Translations under genes and position numbers: made by a program
The notes under the pieces: model-generated
What the model saw: the letters and a program-made list of their open reading frames with translations, nothing else
What the model was told of the DNA's origin: nothing
Database searches by the model: none
Shown: one piece after another, positions 25,587 to 34,307 of the stretch
Numbering within the stretch: position 1 is the first letter of the stretch
How the letters are laid out: the number at the start of each line of letters is the position of its first letter
NCBI GenBank assembly: GCA_902779765.1
Contig: CACZCQ010000013.1
Location: forward strand, 31,829-95,828
Direction: 5' to 3'
From: an uncultured Bacteroidia bacterium
Lineage (GTDB): Bacteria; Bacteroidota; Bacteroidia; Bacteroidales; UBA932
Length of the DNA: 64,000 nucleotides

Positions 25587-26945
25587 TTACATTTTAGCTC
25601 CGAATCTCTCGATGAGCAGATTCTTGGTCAAGGAAACCTTTTCTTCCAGGAGGTCGTTTGACGTCGCTTCGCATATGAACCTGAGATAAGGCTCGGTATT
25701 GGAAGGACGGATGTTGAACCACCAGTCGGGGAACTCAACCCTGTATCCGTCGAAATCCATCTGCGCGGTCGGAGTCTCACGGGAAATGAAGAACTCCCTT
25801 ACCGCGTCCATGGCCCCCTTCTTGTCCTCGATTCGGAAATTGATCTCACCCGAATTCTGGTAGCGGGCAATCCTGCCGATCAGCTGGCTCAGGGATATCC
25901 CCTTCTCCTTCATCGATGCGACTACCCTGAGGATCAGCATCGAAGCGAGGAGTCCGCTGTCGGAATAGAAGAAATCCTTGAAATAATAATGTCCTGCAAG
26001 TTCCCCTCCCCAGACACCGTCCAGTTCACGGAGTTTCTTGGCTGCGAAGGCACGCCCAACCTTCCAGGTCTCCATCCTGCATCCCATGGGTGCAAGATAT
26101 TCGCCGACGGCCTTCGAACTGCGGATATCCTGGAGTACGATCCCCTTCAACCCTCTTTCCTCGACATAATAATGGCCCAGCACGGCGATCATCAGGTCGG
26201 GGGAAATGAACTTGCCTTCGTTGTCCACGAACATGACCCTGTCGGCGTCGCCGTCATAGATTACTCCCACATCGGCACCGACTTCCCTGACGAGTTTCTG
26301 GAGAGGCTCTACATTCTTGAGGATCAGGGGGTTGGGCTCATGGTTCGGGAAGCTGCCGTCCATCTCCTCGAAGATATATGCCGGTGAATCACCGAATATC
26401 TCACGGGCATAAAGGCCGGCCATGCCGTTGGATATATCCATGGCTATCCTGAGCCCGGAATAATCTCCCTTGAACTTCATCAGGAAGTCGAGGTAGTCCT
26501 TGTGGATGTCCATAGGGACGACCTTGCCCCTGACTTCCGCAGCGGGGGTGGGCCTGCCTTCGAGTATCCACTCCTGTATCTGGCCCAGTCCGGAATCGAA
26601 ACCGACCGGGAGGGCGTTCTCCCTGGAAACCTTCATTCCGTTGTACTCCTTGGGATTGTGGGATGCGGTGATCTGGACGGAAGCTTTGAAGCCGTAGTTC
26701 GCAGTCCCGAAATATACCATCGGAGTCGTGCTCAGGCCGATATCATACACATCGGCGCCGGCATCCGTGATGCCTTTCACCAGATAATCATGCACCTCGG
26801 GCGACGATACCCTGCAGTCGCGGCCGACCAGCACCTTGTCCGTGCCGAGGAGTTCAGGTATGAAATATCCTACCTTGTATGCGGTCTCCCTGTCGAAATC
26901 GACATTATAGACCCCGCGTATGTCATATGCGTGGAATGCTCCCAT
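25587..26945 (-). CDS. Phosphomannomutase/phosphoglucomutase
   Basis: 452 residues, full length. All four alpha-D-phosphohexomutase landmarks are present: catalytic phosphoserine in QITASHNPKEYNGMK, the metal loop YDGDADRVMFVD, the sugar loop GGELAGHYYFKDFF, and the phosphate-binding RPSNTEPYLRF. It interconverts hexose-6-phosphate and hexose-1-phosphate for nucleotide-sugar synthesis. The short N-terminus (AFHAYDIRGVYN) is of the ManB/AlgC type, not GlmM. It lies 4 bp downstream of def. Confidence 0.93.
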   Translation of the reverse strand: MGAFHAYDIRGVYNVDFDRETAYKVGYFIPELLGTDKVLVGRDCRVSSPEVHDYLVKGITDAGADVYDIGLSTTPMVYFGTANYGFKASVQITASHNPKEYNGMKVSRENALPVGFDSGLGQIQEWILEGRPTPAAEVRGKVVPMDIHKDYLDFLMKFKGDYSGLRIAMDISNGMAGLYAREIFGDSPAYIFEEMDGSFPNHEPNPLILKNVEPLQKLVREVGADVGVIYDGDADRVMFVDNEGKFISPDLMIAVLGHYYVEERGLKGIVLQDIRSSKAVGEYLAPMGCRMETWKVGRAFAAKKLRELDGVWGGELAGHYYFKDFFYSDSGLLASMLILRVVASMKEKGISLSQLIGRIARYQNSGEINFRIEDKKGAMDAVREFFISRETPTAQMDFDGYRVEFPDWWFNIRPSNTEPYLRFICEATSNDLLEEKVSLTKNLLIERFGAKM

Positions 26946-26949
26946 GTTT

Positions 26950-27504
26950 CTACTTGATTATCGTGGTGTACCTTGCAAAAACCTTACCTCTGGATATCCC
27001 GATGAGCTTCTTTGATATTATCTTTTTCCTTATCGGTGCCACATGGTCCACGAAAAGGTCGCCGTCTAGATGTGACATCTCGTGCTGCACCATCCGGCAG
27101 GCGAACTTGTCGAACTTTTCGGTCACCTTCTCGAGATTCTCATTGTAATACTCCACCGTCATGCTCTCGGGACGGACAACGTCGCAATAGATACCGGGGA
27201 TGCTCAGGCAGCCTTCGGAATACTCGCACTTCCGGTCACTCTCTTCAATGACGACCGGGTTGATCATGACCCTGGTGAAACCCTCCAGGTATGGATATAC
27301 GTCAGCCATGTCCCTTCCGTCCACGATCAGCACCCTTACGCTCTCGCCTATCTGCGGGGCGGCAAGGCCGCATCCCTCAGCCTTGGCCAGGGTATCCTTG
27401 AGGTCGGTAACCAGGTTGGCCAGATACTCCTTGTCGTCCAGGTCGGCCGGAGCCGCAACCTGCCTCAACACTTCGGAGCCATATAAATAGATTGGTCTTA
27501 TCAT
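26950..27504 (-). CDS. def: Peptide deformylase
   Basis: 184 residues from ATG 27504, one base after the ruvX stop. The three peptide deformylase motifs are intact: GCGLAAPQIG, EGCLSIPG (metal Cys) and QHEMSHLDG (two metal His and catalytic Glu). It removes the formyl group from nascent proteins. Upstream ATGs at 27516 and 27531 would overlap ruvX and lengthen the protein beyond the usual start. Confidence 0.96.
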   Translation of the reverse strand: MIRPIYLYGSEVLRQVAAPADLDDKEYLANLVTDLKDTLAKAEGCGLAAPQIGESVRVLIVDGRDMADVYPYLEGFTRVMINPVVIEESDRKCEYSEGCLSIPGIYCDVVRPESMTVEYYNENLEKVTEKFDKFACRMVQHEMSHLDGDLFVDHVAPIRKKIISKKLIGISRGKVFARYTTIIK

Positions 27505-27505
27505 A

Positions 27506-27928
27506 TCATCGTCCATTATTGTTCCGGTCAAGATAGCTCTGGAGTATGATAGCCGCGCTTATCTTGTCCACGGAATTCTTGTCCCTCCTGTCCTTGGCCT
27601 TCATGCCGCCCTCTATCATTGCCCTGTGAGCTAGCACGGAGGTGAATCTCTCGTCCTCCAGCGAAACCGGGATTTCCGGGAACTTCCTGGCCAGGTTCTT
27701 CAGGAATACCTCGACATCGGCGGCCGCCTCGGAGGGGGTGTTGTCCATGTTCAACGGATAGCCCACCACAAATCTGGTGACAGTCTCCTTTGCAGCATAA
27801 TTTTTGAGATAATCTATTATCTTTGCAGCAGGAACAGTGTCCAGGGCGGTGGCGAAGATACCGAGCGGGTCACTAACCGCGACCCCGACGCGCTTGCGTC
27901 CGTAGTCTATGCCTAATATCCTGTCCAT
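27506..27928 (-). CDS. ruvX: Holliday junction resolvase-like RuvX (YqgF)
   Basis: 140 residues, RNase H-like fold: GIDYGRKRVGVAVSD (first metal Asp), FVVGYPLNMDNTPSE, and LEDERFTSVLA (Glu), with a final DKISAAIILQSYL. The family acts in Holliday junction cleavage or pre-16S rRNA end processing. First gene of a leftward operon (ruvX-def-phosphomutase-M23-GH51) with a good promoter at 27936-27967. Confidence 0.94.
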   Translation of the reverse strand: MDRILGIDYGRKRVGVAVSDPLGIFATALDTVPAAKIIDYLKNYAAKETVTRFVVGYPLNMDNTPSEAAADVEVFLKNLARKFPEIPVSLEDERFTSVLAHRAMIEGGMKAKDRRDKNSVDKISAAIILQSYLDRNNNGR

Positions 27929-27935
27929 GAACTTG

Positions 27936-27967
27936 CAAAGTTAACGAAAAAAGGCCATCTAGTCAAA
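27936..27967 (-). promoter_or_regulatory. Promoter of the ruvX operon
   Basis: On the minus strand: TTTG (27967-27964), 20 bases, TAACTTTG (27943-27936), then 7 bases to the ruvX ATG. A good match to the Bacteroidota consensus with a very short leader. Confidence 0.75.
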
Positions 27968-27972
27968 TTTAT

Positions 27973-28824
27973 ATGTCCAAGGAGAAGAAAGAAAGGACTT
28001 ACAACTACCGGATAACCCTGGTCGATGACGATACTCACGACAAGCTCTGGAGCCGGAAATTCACCAAGCTGAATGTTCTTGTCTATGCCATCACCGCGAT
28101 AGTGGTGCTGCTCGCGCTGGCGTGGTGCCTGATAGCCTTCACTCCGGTCAAGACACTTATCCCGGGCTATCCCGACGCACGCTCCAAGTATGACGCGATC
28201 CAGAACGCCATCAGGATCGACTCACTGGAAAACGTGATAAGCAAATGGGAACTGTATTCGGAAAACCTGAGGAGGGTTGTGGACGGAGAGGAGCCCCTGA
28301 AGATCGACAGCCTGATCAAGGCCGGGAACGCTTCCAAGGAAGCTAACGAAAAAAGGCTGGCGGAGTTGAGCCTCAAGGATTCCCTCCTCCGGAAGGAAGT
28401 CGCCTCGGAAGACCGCTTCGATATTACATCAGGGAGCGGGAAGACCCTGCCCATAGAGGGCATGCATTTCTTCACGCCGCTCAAGGGTGTCGTCTCACAG
28501 GGGTATGACAAGGCCCTCCACCCTTTCATCGACATAACAGCTCCGACCAACTCGGTGGTAATGTCCGTGCTGGACGGAACTGTAATCTCGGCAGGCTGGA
28601 CCGATGAGGAAGGCTACACTATCCGCATACAGCATGACGGAGATATCATCTCGGTCTACAAGCACAACCAGAAACTGATGAAGAAAACCGGAGACAAGGT
28701 AAGCGCCGGAACCCCCATCGCGATAGTCGGAGGGACGGGCAATACTGCCGACGGAGAGCACCTGCACTTCGAACTCTGGCATAAAGGCGAAGCAGTGGAC
28801 CCTACGAAATACATTAATTTCTGA
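27973..28824 (+). CDS. Membrane-anchored M23 peptidase
   Basis: 283 residues. A basic N-terminus (KEKKERTYNYRITLVDDD) precedes one membrane anchor (about 38-58), a helical stem with coiled-coil tendency (about 75-145), then an M23 domain with H-x3-D (ALHPFIDITAP) and HLHFELWHKG, all zinc ligands kept. This is the common Bacteroidota inner-membrane LytM protein, a peptidoglycan endopeptidase. It heads a rightward operon and its stop overlaps the dxr start by one base (TGATG). Confidence 0.92.
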   Translation: MSKEKKERTYNYRITLVDDDTHDKLWSRKFTKLNVLVYAITAIVVLLALAWCLIAFTPVKTLIPGYPDARSKYDAIQNAIRIDSLENVISKWELYSENLRRVVDGEEPLKIDSLIKAGNASKEANEKRLAELSLKDSLLRKEVASEDRFDITSGSGKTLPIEGMHFFTPLKGVVSQGYDKALHPFIDITAPTNSVVMSVLDGTVISAGWTDEEGYTIRIQHDGDIISVYKHNQKLMKKTGDKVSAGTPIAIVGGTGNTADGEHLHFELWHKGEAVDPTKYINF

Positions 28825-29996
28825 TGGAGAAACGAAGGATAGCGATATTGGGATCGACGGGATCCATCGGAAGGCAGACCCTCGATGTGATCAGGGAGCA
28901 CAGGGACCTTTTCGAGGTCGAGCTGTTGACTTGCAACAGCAGTTTCATGACCCTGGCCGCTCAAGCCAGGGAATTCGATGCAAACAACGTGGTCATCTGC
29001 GACGAGACCCGCTACAAGGCCCTGAATGACGCACTGAAAGATTCCGACACCAAGGTATTCACCGGTATAAAGTCCGTATGCGACCTGGTCGCGAGCGACA
29101 GGGTGGACATCGTGGTCGCATCGATGGTGGGATTCAGCGGGCTGGCCCCGACCATCTCCGCCATCAAGGCTGGGAAAGTAATCGCCCTTGCCAACAAGGA
29201 GACCCTGGTGGCCGCCGGCTCGATAGTGATGGAGATGTCCAGGAAATACGGGGCTCCCATCCTCCCGGTTGATTCCGAGCATTCAGCGATATTCCAATGT
29301 CTCCTGGCCGCCCAGGGCAACAAGGTCAGCAAGATCCACCTTACCGCCTCGGGAGGGCCTTTCAGGACCTGGGATAAAGAAAAGATTGCTTCGGCTACGA
29401 AGGATATGGCCCTCAAGCATCCCAACTGGAGCATGGGTGCGAAGATCACCATCGATTCAGCCACGATGATGAACAAGGGTTTCGAGGTCATCGAGGCAAG
29501 GTGGCTGTTCGACACCCCTGTCGAGAAGATCAATGTAGTCGTCCATCCCGAATCCGTCATCCACTCGATGGTGGAGTTCGAAGACGGGGCGGTGATCGCC
29601 CAGATGGCCTCCCCCGACATGAGGGAGCCCATCCAGTTCGCTATCGGATTTCCGGAGAGATTGCCGTTGAGCAACCAGAAACTGGATTTCGCCGAGCTTG
29701 GAAGCCTGTCTTTCTTCAAACCAGACCTTGACAGGTTCCCTGCGCTTGGACTGGCATTCAAGGCGATGGAAAGAGGAGGTAACATCCCCTGTGTACTAAA
29801 TGCCGCCAATGAATCAGCAGTGGCAGCTTTCCTCCGCGACGAGATTCCTTTCTATGGGATATCCGATGTTGTCGGGGAATGCATGGAGAAGGCTCAGTTC
29901 ATCGCCGAACCGACCGTGGAGGACATCTTTGCCACTAACTCCCGGGCACGTTCCGACGCAGACCGCCTGATAGAGTCGATCAAACAGAAATCCTGA
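28824..29996 (+). CDS. dxr: 1-deoxy-D-xylulose-5-phosphate reductoisomerase
   Basis: 390 residues, full length. NADPH loop ILGSTGSIGRQTLDVI, ALANKETLVAAG, the metal and substrate motif PVDSEHSAIFQ and the flexible loop region LTASGGPFRTW are all present. It catalyses the committed step of the MEP isoprenoid pathway in the cytoplasm. dxr followed by rseP is a widely conserved gene order. Confidence 0.97.
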   Translation: MEKRRIAILGSTGSIGRQTLDVIREHRDLFEVELLTCNSSFMTLAAQAREFDANNVVICDETRYKALNDALKDSDTKVFTGIKSVCDLVASDRVDIVVASMVGFSGLAPTISAIKAGKVIALANKETLVAAGSIVMEMSRKYGAPILPVDSEHSAIFQCLLAAQGNKVSKIHLTASGGPFRTWDKEKIASATKDMALKHPNWSMGAKITIDSATMMNKGFEVIEARWLFDTPVEKINVVVHPESVIHSMVEFEDGAVIAQMASPDMREPIQFAIGFPERLPLSNQKLDFAELGSLSFFKPDLDRFPALGLAFKAMERGGNIPCVLNAANESAVAAFLRDEIPFYGISDVVGECMEKAQFIAEPTVEDIFATNSRARSDADRLIESIKQKS

Positions 29997-30000
29997 CGCC

Positions 30001-31338
30001 ATGGAAGTCCTGATGAAAGTCCTGCAAGTGATCCTTGCGCTGTCGGTACTGATTGTCATTCACGAATTCGGTCACTTCACATTCGCGAAGCTTTTCGGTA
30101 TAAGGGTCGAGAAATTCTTCCTGTTCTTCGACATCGGCTCAAGCAAGCTATTCAGCACCAAGGGGAGATTCTTCACTTCCCTGTTCCCGAAGGCGAAGGA
30201 TTGGGAGACTGAATATGGAATCGGATGGCTGCCCCTGGGAGGCTACTGCAAGATCAGCGGAATGGTCGACGAGAGCATGGACACCGAAGCCCTCAAGAAG
30301 GAACCCCAGCCATGGGAGTTCCGTACAAAACCGGCCTGGCAGAGGCTTCTGGTGATGGTCGGCGGTGTTCTGTACAACTTCATTTTCGCCATCCTCTGCT
30401 ACATAGCCATCATGGCTATATGGGGCAGTTCGTATATCCGTAACGAGGACAGCTGCATCTATCCCAATGAGTTGGGCGTAGAGATGGGTTTCAAGGCAGG
30501 AGACCGGATCCTCCGCATGGATGATTACGTGCCGGAGAATTTCGGAATGCTCCAGGCCGACCTCGTACGCAGGGACGTGGAGAAAGTCGTCGTACTTCGG
30601 GACGGGGACACGGTGGACGTCTACATCGACCATTCGAAGATCGGGGATGTTCTCAATACTCCGGACATGTTCGACCTGGCCGTTCCCTTCGTGATCGATT
30701 CGGTCATGAGTTTCTCCCCCAACGTCGATGCCGGACTGATGCACGGTGACAGGATAATAGCCCTGGACAGCATCAGCACCCCCTTCCTCCAAGATATGAA
30801 AGCCTATCTGGCAGGAGTCCCCGGTGCTACTGTGTCCGCTTCAGTCCTTCGCGGCACCGACACCTTGACCATACCGGTCATTGTGGATTCCCTCGGAAGG
30901 ATCGGGGCCTACACCCAGGTACCCGCCTACACCACGAAGACATATTCGGTACTGGAAGCAATACCGGCCGGATTCAACCTCACATTCAGCACGATAGGCG
31001 GCTATCTCCGCGACCTCAAGCTCCTAGCTACACCCAGGACGGAGGCATACAAGTCCGTCGGAAGCTTCATCGCTATTGGCCAGGTATTCCCTTCAACATG
31101 GGACTGGTTCCGCTTCATGCACATACTCGCATTGCTCTCCATCATGCTGGGAGTGATGAACCTGCTTCCCATACCCGCCCTTGACGGAGGACACATCGTC
31201 TTCTGCCTCTACGAGATGATCACCGGCCGCAAGCCCAGCGACAAGTTCCTGGAAGTTGCCCAGGTCATCGGCATGATACTCCTGATGCTGCTGATGGTAC
31301 TTGCCTTCGGCAATGACATCCGGAGATTGATTCATTGA
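30001..31338 (+). CDS. rseP: RseP-type site-2 protease
   Basis: 445 residues. First membrane segment with zinc motif HEFGH (21-25), two PDZ-like domains in the periplasmic part (around GFKAGDRILRMDDY and GLMHGDRIIALDSI), and a C-terminal segment with NLLPIPALDGGH, giving the third zinc ligand Asp. It cleaves membrane-embedded regulators such as anti-sigma factors in regulated intramembrane proteolysis. It starts 4 bp after dxr. The second ATG (codon 5, 30013) is also possible. Confidence 0.95.
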   Translation: MEVLMKVLQVILALSVLIVIHEFGHFTFAKLFGIRVEKFFLFFDIGSSKLFSTKGRFFTSLFPKAKDWETEYGIGWLPLGGYCKISGMVDESMDTEALKKEPQPWEFRTKPAWQRLLVMVGGVLYNFIFAILCYIAIMAIWGSSYIRNEDSCIYPNELGVEMGFKAGDRILRMDDYVPENFGMLQADLVRRDVEKVVVLRDGDTVDVYIDHSKIGDVLNTPDMFDLAVPFVIDSVMSFSPNVDAGLMHGDRIIALDSISTPFLQDMKAYLAGVPGATVSASVLRGTDTLTIPVIVDSLGRIGAYTQVPAYTTKTYSVLEAIPAGFNLTFSTIGGYLRDLKLLATPRTEAYKSVGSFIAIGQVFPSTWDWFRFMHILALLSIMLGVMNLLPIPALDGGHIVFCLYEMITGRKPSDKFLEVAQVIGMILLMLLMVLAFGNDIRRLIH

Positions 31339-31359
31339 TAACCCCTTATTTCAGATAAT

Positions 31360-32394
31360 ATGAAACTCATGTCCATCATCACCGCCCTTATGGGAGTGTT
31401 CGCAGGCGGCGCCAGCCGTGCCGACCTTCCCGTCAACGAGTTCGCGGCCATTCTCGGCGAAGGCACTGTCGCACTCGTGGATGTACGTACTGCAGATGAA
31501 TATGCAGCCGGACATATACCCTGCGCCACCAACGTCGACTGGTATGCCACCGATTTCATGGCGAAGATAGAGGCCTCGATACCCAAAAGCTGCCCCATCG
31601 CTGTATACTGCCGTACCGGAAAGCGCAGTGCTGAAGCCACTGAAAAACTGATTGAAGCCGGGTACTCCGTCTATAACCTCCAAGGAGGCTACGAGGCCTG
31701 GATCCGGTCACGGAAGACCGTCAACAAATACTGCGTGGAGAGATTCTTCAGCGGCGGAGGCCAGCCCGTTGACATCACCCTTATCAAGCACGGAACCCTG
31801 GCGATTTCCTTCAAAGGCAAATGGATACACGTAGATCCTGTTTCCGGGCACGGGACACCCACCGATTATTCAGTGGAATTCCCCAAGGCTGACGCAATCC
31901 TCATCACCCATGAGCACGGAGACCACCTTGATGCAAGCGCCATCAAGGCTCTTACGAAGGACGATACCAGGCTGGTGATGAACCGCAAGAGCTGGGACAA
32001 GATCGGCCACGGAGACGTGATGGATAACGGAGATACAGGCAACCTTCCCGGACGTGTCATCATCACGGCGGTTCCCGCCTACAACACGACCGAGGGACGC
32101 GAACAGTTCCATCCCAAGGGCAACGGCAACGGTTATGTCCTTTTCTTCGACGGATTGAGGGTATACATCGCCGGTGATACCGAGAATATCCCCGAGATGG
32201 CGGAACTTCAGGACATCGACGTCGCGTTCCTGCCCGTCAACCAGCCTTACACCATGACCGTCGACCAGTGCGTGGCCGCGGCCAGGACGATCGCCCCGAA
32301 GGTGCTAATCCCCTACCACTTCAGCCAGACCGACCTCTCCTCCCTGCCTTCCAGGCTCCCTGAAATCAAGGTCCTTCTTAGGGATATGCAGTAG
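31360..32394 (+). CDS. Rhodanese - metallo-beta-lactamase fold fusion
   Basis: 344 residues. Residues about 20-125 form a rhodanese domain with the active-site Cys in YCRTGKRSAEA. Residues about 130-344 form an MBL-fold hydrolase of the UPF0173/UlaG-like type: ILITHEHGDHLDAS, IITAVPAYNT, VYIAGDTENIPEM and LIPYHFSQTD. The very N-terminus is hydrophobic (MKLMSIITALMGVFAGG) and may be a weak signal or anchor. The order rhodanese then MBL differs from the persulfide dioxygenase fusions (MBL then rhodanese), and the MBL type is different too. It follows rseP by about 20 bp. Substrate unknown. Confidence 0.88.
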   Translation: MKLMSIITALMGVFAGGASRADLPVNEFAAILGEGTVALVDVRTADEYAAGHIPCATNVDWYATDFMAKIEASIPKSCPIAVYCRTGKRSAEATEKLIEAGYSVYNLQGGYEAWIRSRKTVNKYCVERFFSGGGQPVDITLIKHGTLAISFKGKWIHVDPVSGHGTPTDYSVEFPKADAILITHEHGDHLDASAIKALTKDDTRLVMNRKSWDKIGHGDVMDNGDTGNLPGRVIITAVPAYNTTEGREQFHPKGNGNGYVLFFDGLRVYIAGDTENIPEMAELQDIDVAFLPVNQPYTMTVDQCVAAARTIAPKVLIPYHFSQTDLSSLPSRLPEIKVLLRDMQ

Positions 32395-32584
32395 AAGCCA
32401 TATATTCCTAGCTTTCCCCGGCCGTGGAGTTAATATTCGGTGATATTCACGATCTTAAATGGGGATTCATTATGGCTGAAACATCGCCTGGCGGCAAAAC
32501 GCATGTCAAATTGCTGCCGGGGCAAGGGAAACTGGCGTCCCGGCGTCATGAGGAGGGGTAAAATGCTTCCCGAAAGTATGATAC

Positions 32585-32618
32585 AAAAAAAGACAGCCAG
32601 AATCTCTGACTGTCTTTT
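32585..32618 (-). terminator. Terminator of the tRNA-Glu - rpsT - tRNA-Pro unit
   Basis: Nine-base stem AAAAGACAG (32588-32596) / CTGTCTTTT (32610-32618), loop of 13, with a T-run on the minus strand; nine bases beyond the tRNA-Pro 3' end. The 190 bases between it and the MBL gene show nothing else supportable. Confidence 0.85.
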
Positions 32619-32626
32619 AAGTCTGG

Positions 32627-32700
32627 TCGGGATGATCCGACTCGAACGGACGACCCCTACGTCCCGAACGTAGTGCGCTAGCCAACTGCGCTACATCCCG
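32627..32700 (-). tRNA. tRNA-Pro (CGG)
   Basis: 74 nt with acceptor stem CGGGATG/CATCCCG and discriminator A. Anticodon loop TTCGGGA gives anticodon CGG; T-arm GTTCGAGTC. It lies 8 bases after the rpsT stop and shares its transcript. Confidence 0.95.
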
Positions 32701-32708
32701 ATTGCTCC

Positions 32709-32963
32709 TTAGCTGAGCTTGTTGATGTAGACAGCGATACCGCTCTTAAGGTTGGAAGCCTTGTTCTTGTGGATAACGCCTATCTTTGCAAGCTTGTCGA
32801 TCATTGCATACACCTTCGGTGCGCCTTCCTCTGCAGCCTGCTTGTCAGTTGTGTTCCTTATAGCGCGGATCGCGTTCCGCGTCGACTTTGCATAATACTT
32901 GTTATGCAATCTGCGCCTTTCGCTCTGGCGATTGGCTTTTTTTGCTGATGCGTGATTTGCCAT
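32709..32963 (-). CDS. rpsT: 30S ribosomal protein S20
   Basis: 84 residues, very basic: MANHASAKKANRQSERRRLHN is the S20 N-terminus, and KYYAKSTRNAIRAIR plus KGVIHKNKAS-like IGVIHKNKASNLKS complete the helical bundle pattern. It is a primary 16S-binding protein. It is framed by tRNA-Glu (22 bases upstream) and tRNA-Pro (8 bases downstream). Confidence 0.97.
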   Translation of the reverse strand: MANHASAKKANRQSERRRLHNKYYAKSTRNAIRAIRNTTDKQAAEEGAPKVYAMIDKLAKIGVIHKNKASNLKSGIAVYINKLS

Positions 32964-32984
32964 CGTTTCTATTTTTTAATATTT

Positions 32985-33059
32985 TGGTAGTGGGTAGGAG
33001 AATCGAACTCCTATTGCGGGAATGAAAATCCCGAGTACTAACCGTTATACGAACCCACC
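32985..33059 (-). tRNA. tRNA-Glu (TTC), CCA encoded
   Basis: 75 nt including an encoded CCA. Acceptor GGTGGGT/ACCCACT (G-T first pair), anticodon loop TTTTCAT gives TTC; T-arm GTTCGATTC. A strong promoter lies 39 bases upstream. Confidence 0.95.
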
Positions 33060-33097
33060 AAAGTAGTCCTAATGGCACTCTGCGCCAAATTGGGATG

Positions 33098-33128
33098 CAA
33101 ATATAGAGATTATTTTCGAGCCTTCAAA
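33098..33128 (-). promoter_or_regulatory. Promoter of tRNA-Glu - rpsT - tRNA-Pro
   Basis: On the minus strand: TTTG (33128-33125), 19 bases, TATATTTG (33105-33098). An exact spacing match to the Bacteroidota housekeeping promoter. Confidence 0.88.
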
Positions 33129-33151
33129 ATAAATTTGACTCTTATACCTGC

Positions 33152-34159
33152 TTATTTTTCAACAGCATCGTCCTTGTCCCACTCAAATGAATAGAGCAGC
33201 GACTCGACCTGCCTCAGATACTGCCTCTTGTCATACTTGGCGGCATATACCCAGGCCTCCAGTACGATAATCTCCTTTCCGTCCTTGCTGTAGAAGGAAT
33301 GGGATACGAATGGACCGCCCATGAAATCGTTGTACACCTCCCATAGTCCCCTGGTCTCCGCGAAGTCCATGTCGTGATACTTCAGGAACTTGACACCCGG
33401 AGTGATGTACTGGCTGGTGATCATATAGGTATTGTCGAACATCCCGGGAACGTAATTCTTCAGGAAAGCGTCCCTGTGGGCGATGATATGCTCCTCCGTG
33501 AACGGCTCGGCCTCGGTTGCGGGATACTTGTAGATGAAGACTCCCTGGGTCGTATACTGCTTCTCGTCCGCTATCCAGATAAAGTCATCAGTTTTCTTCT
33601 TGAGGTTATAGCCCATCGGGAAATGGACCCTGCCGCCGATCATCTCAGAGACCACATCGCCCAGCAAGGTCTCCTCATAGAGCAGCGTATTGGCTATTAC
33701 CCTGTTCCTCTCCGCCTGCTCGATGGCTCCGGCAAGGTTCTCGCCGTTCTTCTCAAGCACGACGATCGCGGAGTCGGCGCATGTCGCATTGAGCTGGATC
33801 ACGCACTGAGGATGAGCCCATACGTCAGTCCGGTACACGACTCCCGGCTTCTGGACGGTGGTGTCGATATTGAATATGACTATGTTCCTGTGATACTTGA
33901 ACATGTCCGTGAACGAGCCCGGAGCAAGGTTGACGATAGAATAGAGAGGCTCCCTCTGCGGCAGGAACTCACAGTCCCTTGCAAGTAGTCCCCTGACTTC
34001 ATTCCCCAGGTTTCCTTCCCAGCTGTCCCTGTCGATGACAACTATGACTTCTCCGGCCTTGCCGCTTACGTTGGGCAGAAGGGCCTTGCCGCTGCTCTTG
34101 CAGGCGACCATGGCAACGACCATGGCAACCATTGCCGCGAATTTGAACACTGTCTTCAT
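33152..34159 (-). CDS. DUF4837 lipoprotein
   Basis: 335 residues from ATG 34159; a GTG at 34177 is open but lies right behind the -7 box. The signal ends in a lipobox (AMVACKSS). The rest matches DUF4837, a Bacteroidota family of unknown function: VIVVIDRDSWEG, FKYHRNIVIFNIDTT, WAHPQCVIQLNA, FIWIADEKQYTTQGVFIYKYP. Likely anchored to a membrane facing the periplasm. It stands alone between two leftward units, with its own -7 box. Confidence 0.85.
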   Translation of the reverse strand: MKTVFKFAAMVAMVVAMVACKSSGKALLPNVSGKAGEVIVVIDRDSWEGNLGNEVRGLLARDCEFLPQREPLYSIVNLAPGSFTDMFKYHRNIVIFNIDTTVQKPGVVYRTDVWAHPQCVIQLNATCADSAIVVLEKNGENLAGAIEQAERNRVIANTLLYEETLLGDVVSEMIGGRVHFPMGYNLKKKTDDFIWIADEKQYTTQGVFIYKYPATEAEPFTEEHIIAHRDAFLKNYVPGMFDNTYMITSQYITPGVKFLKYHDMDFAETRGLWEVYNDFMGGPFVSHSFYSKDGKEIIVLEAWVYAAKYDKRQYLRQVESLLYSFEWDKDDAVEK

Positions 34160-34181
34160 AACTGAATACTTTTTCACGTTG

Positions 34182-34189
34182 CAAAGTTA
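34182..34189 (-). promoter_or_regulatory. -7 box TAACTTTG for the DUF4837 gene
   Basis: TAACTTTG on the minus strand, 22 bases before the ATG at 34159. A TTTG lies 21 bases further upstream, slightly longer than the ideal spacing. Confidence 0.6.
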
Positions 34190-34307
34190 CGACACTTTGC
34201 GCCACATCTCCAAAAAAACGGGCGTTAAAAAACTCTCGTCACAGAATCTTATAGCATTAATAATCAACAACATCCAAAGTAATAATCTCTCGCAGAATCT
34301 ATTCCCC

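Noticed and set aside
32440-32673. Short plus-strand frame after the MBL gene
   Set aside because: It runs through the tRNA terminator and into tRNA-Pro and has no protein-like features.
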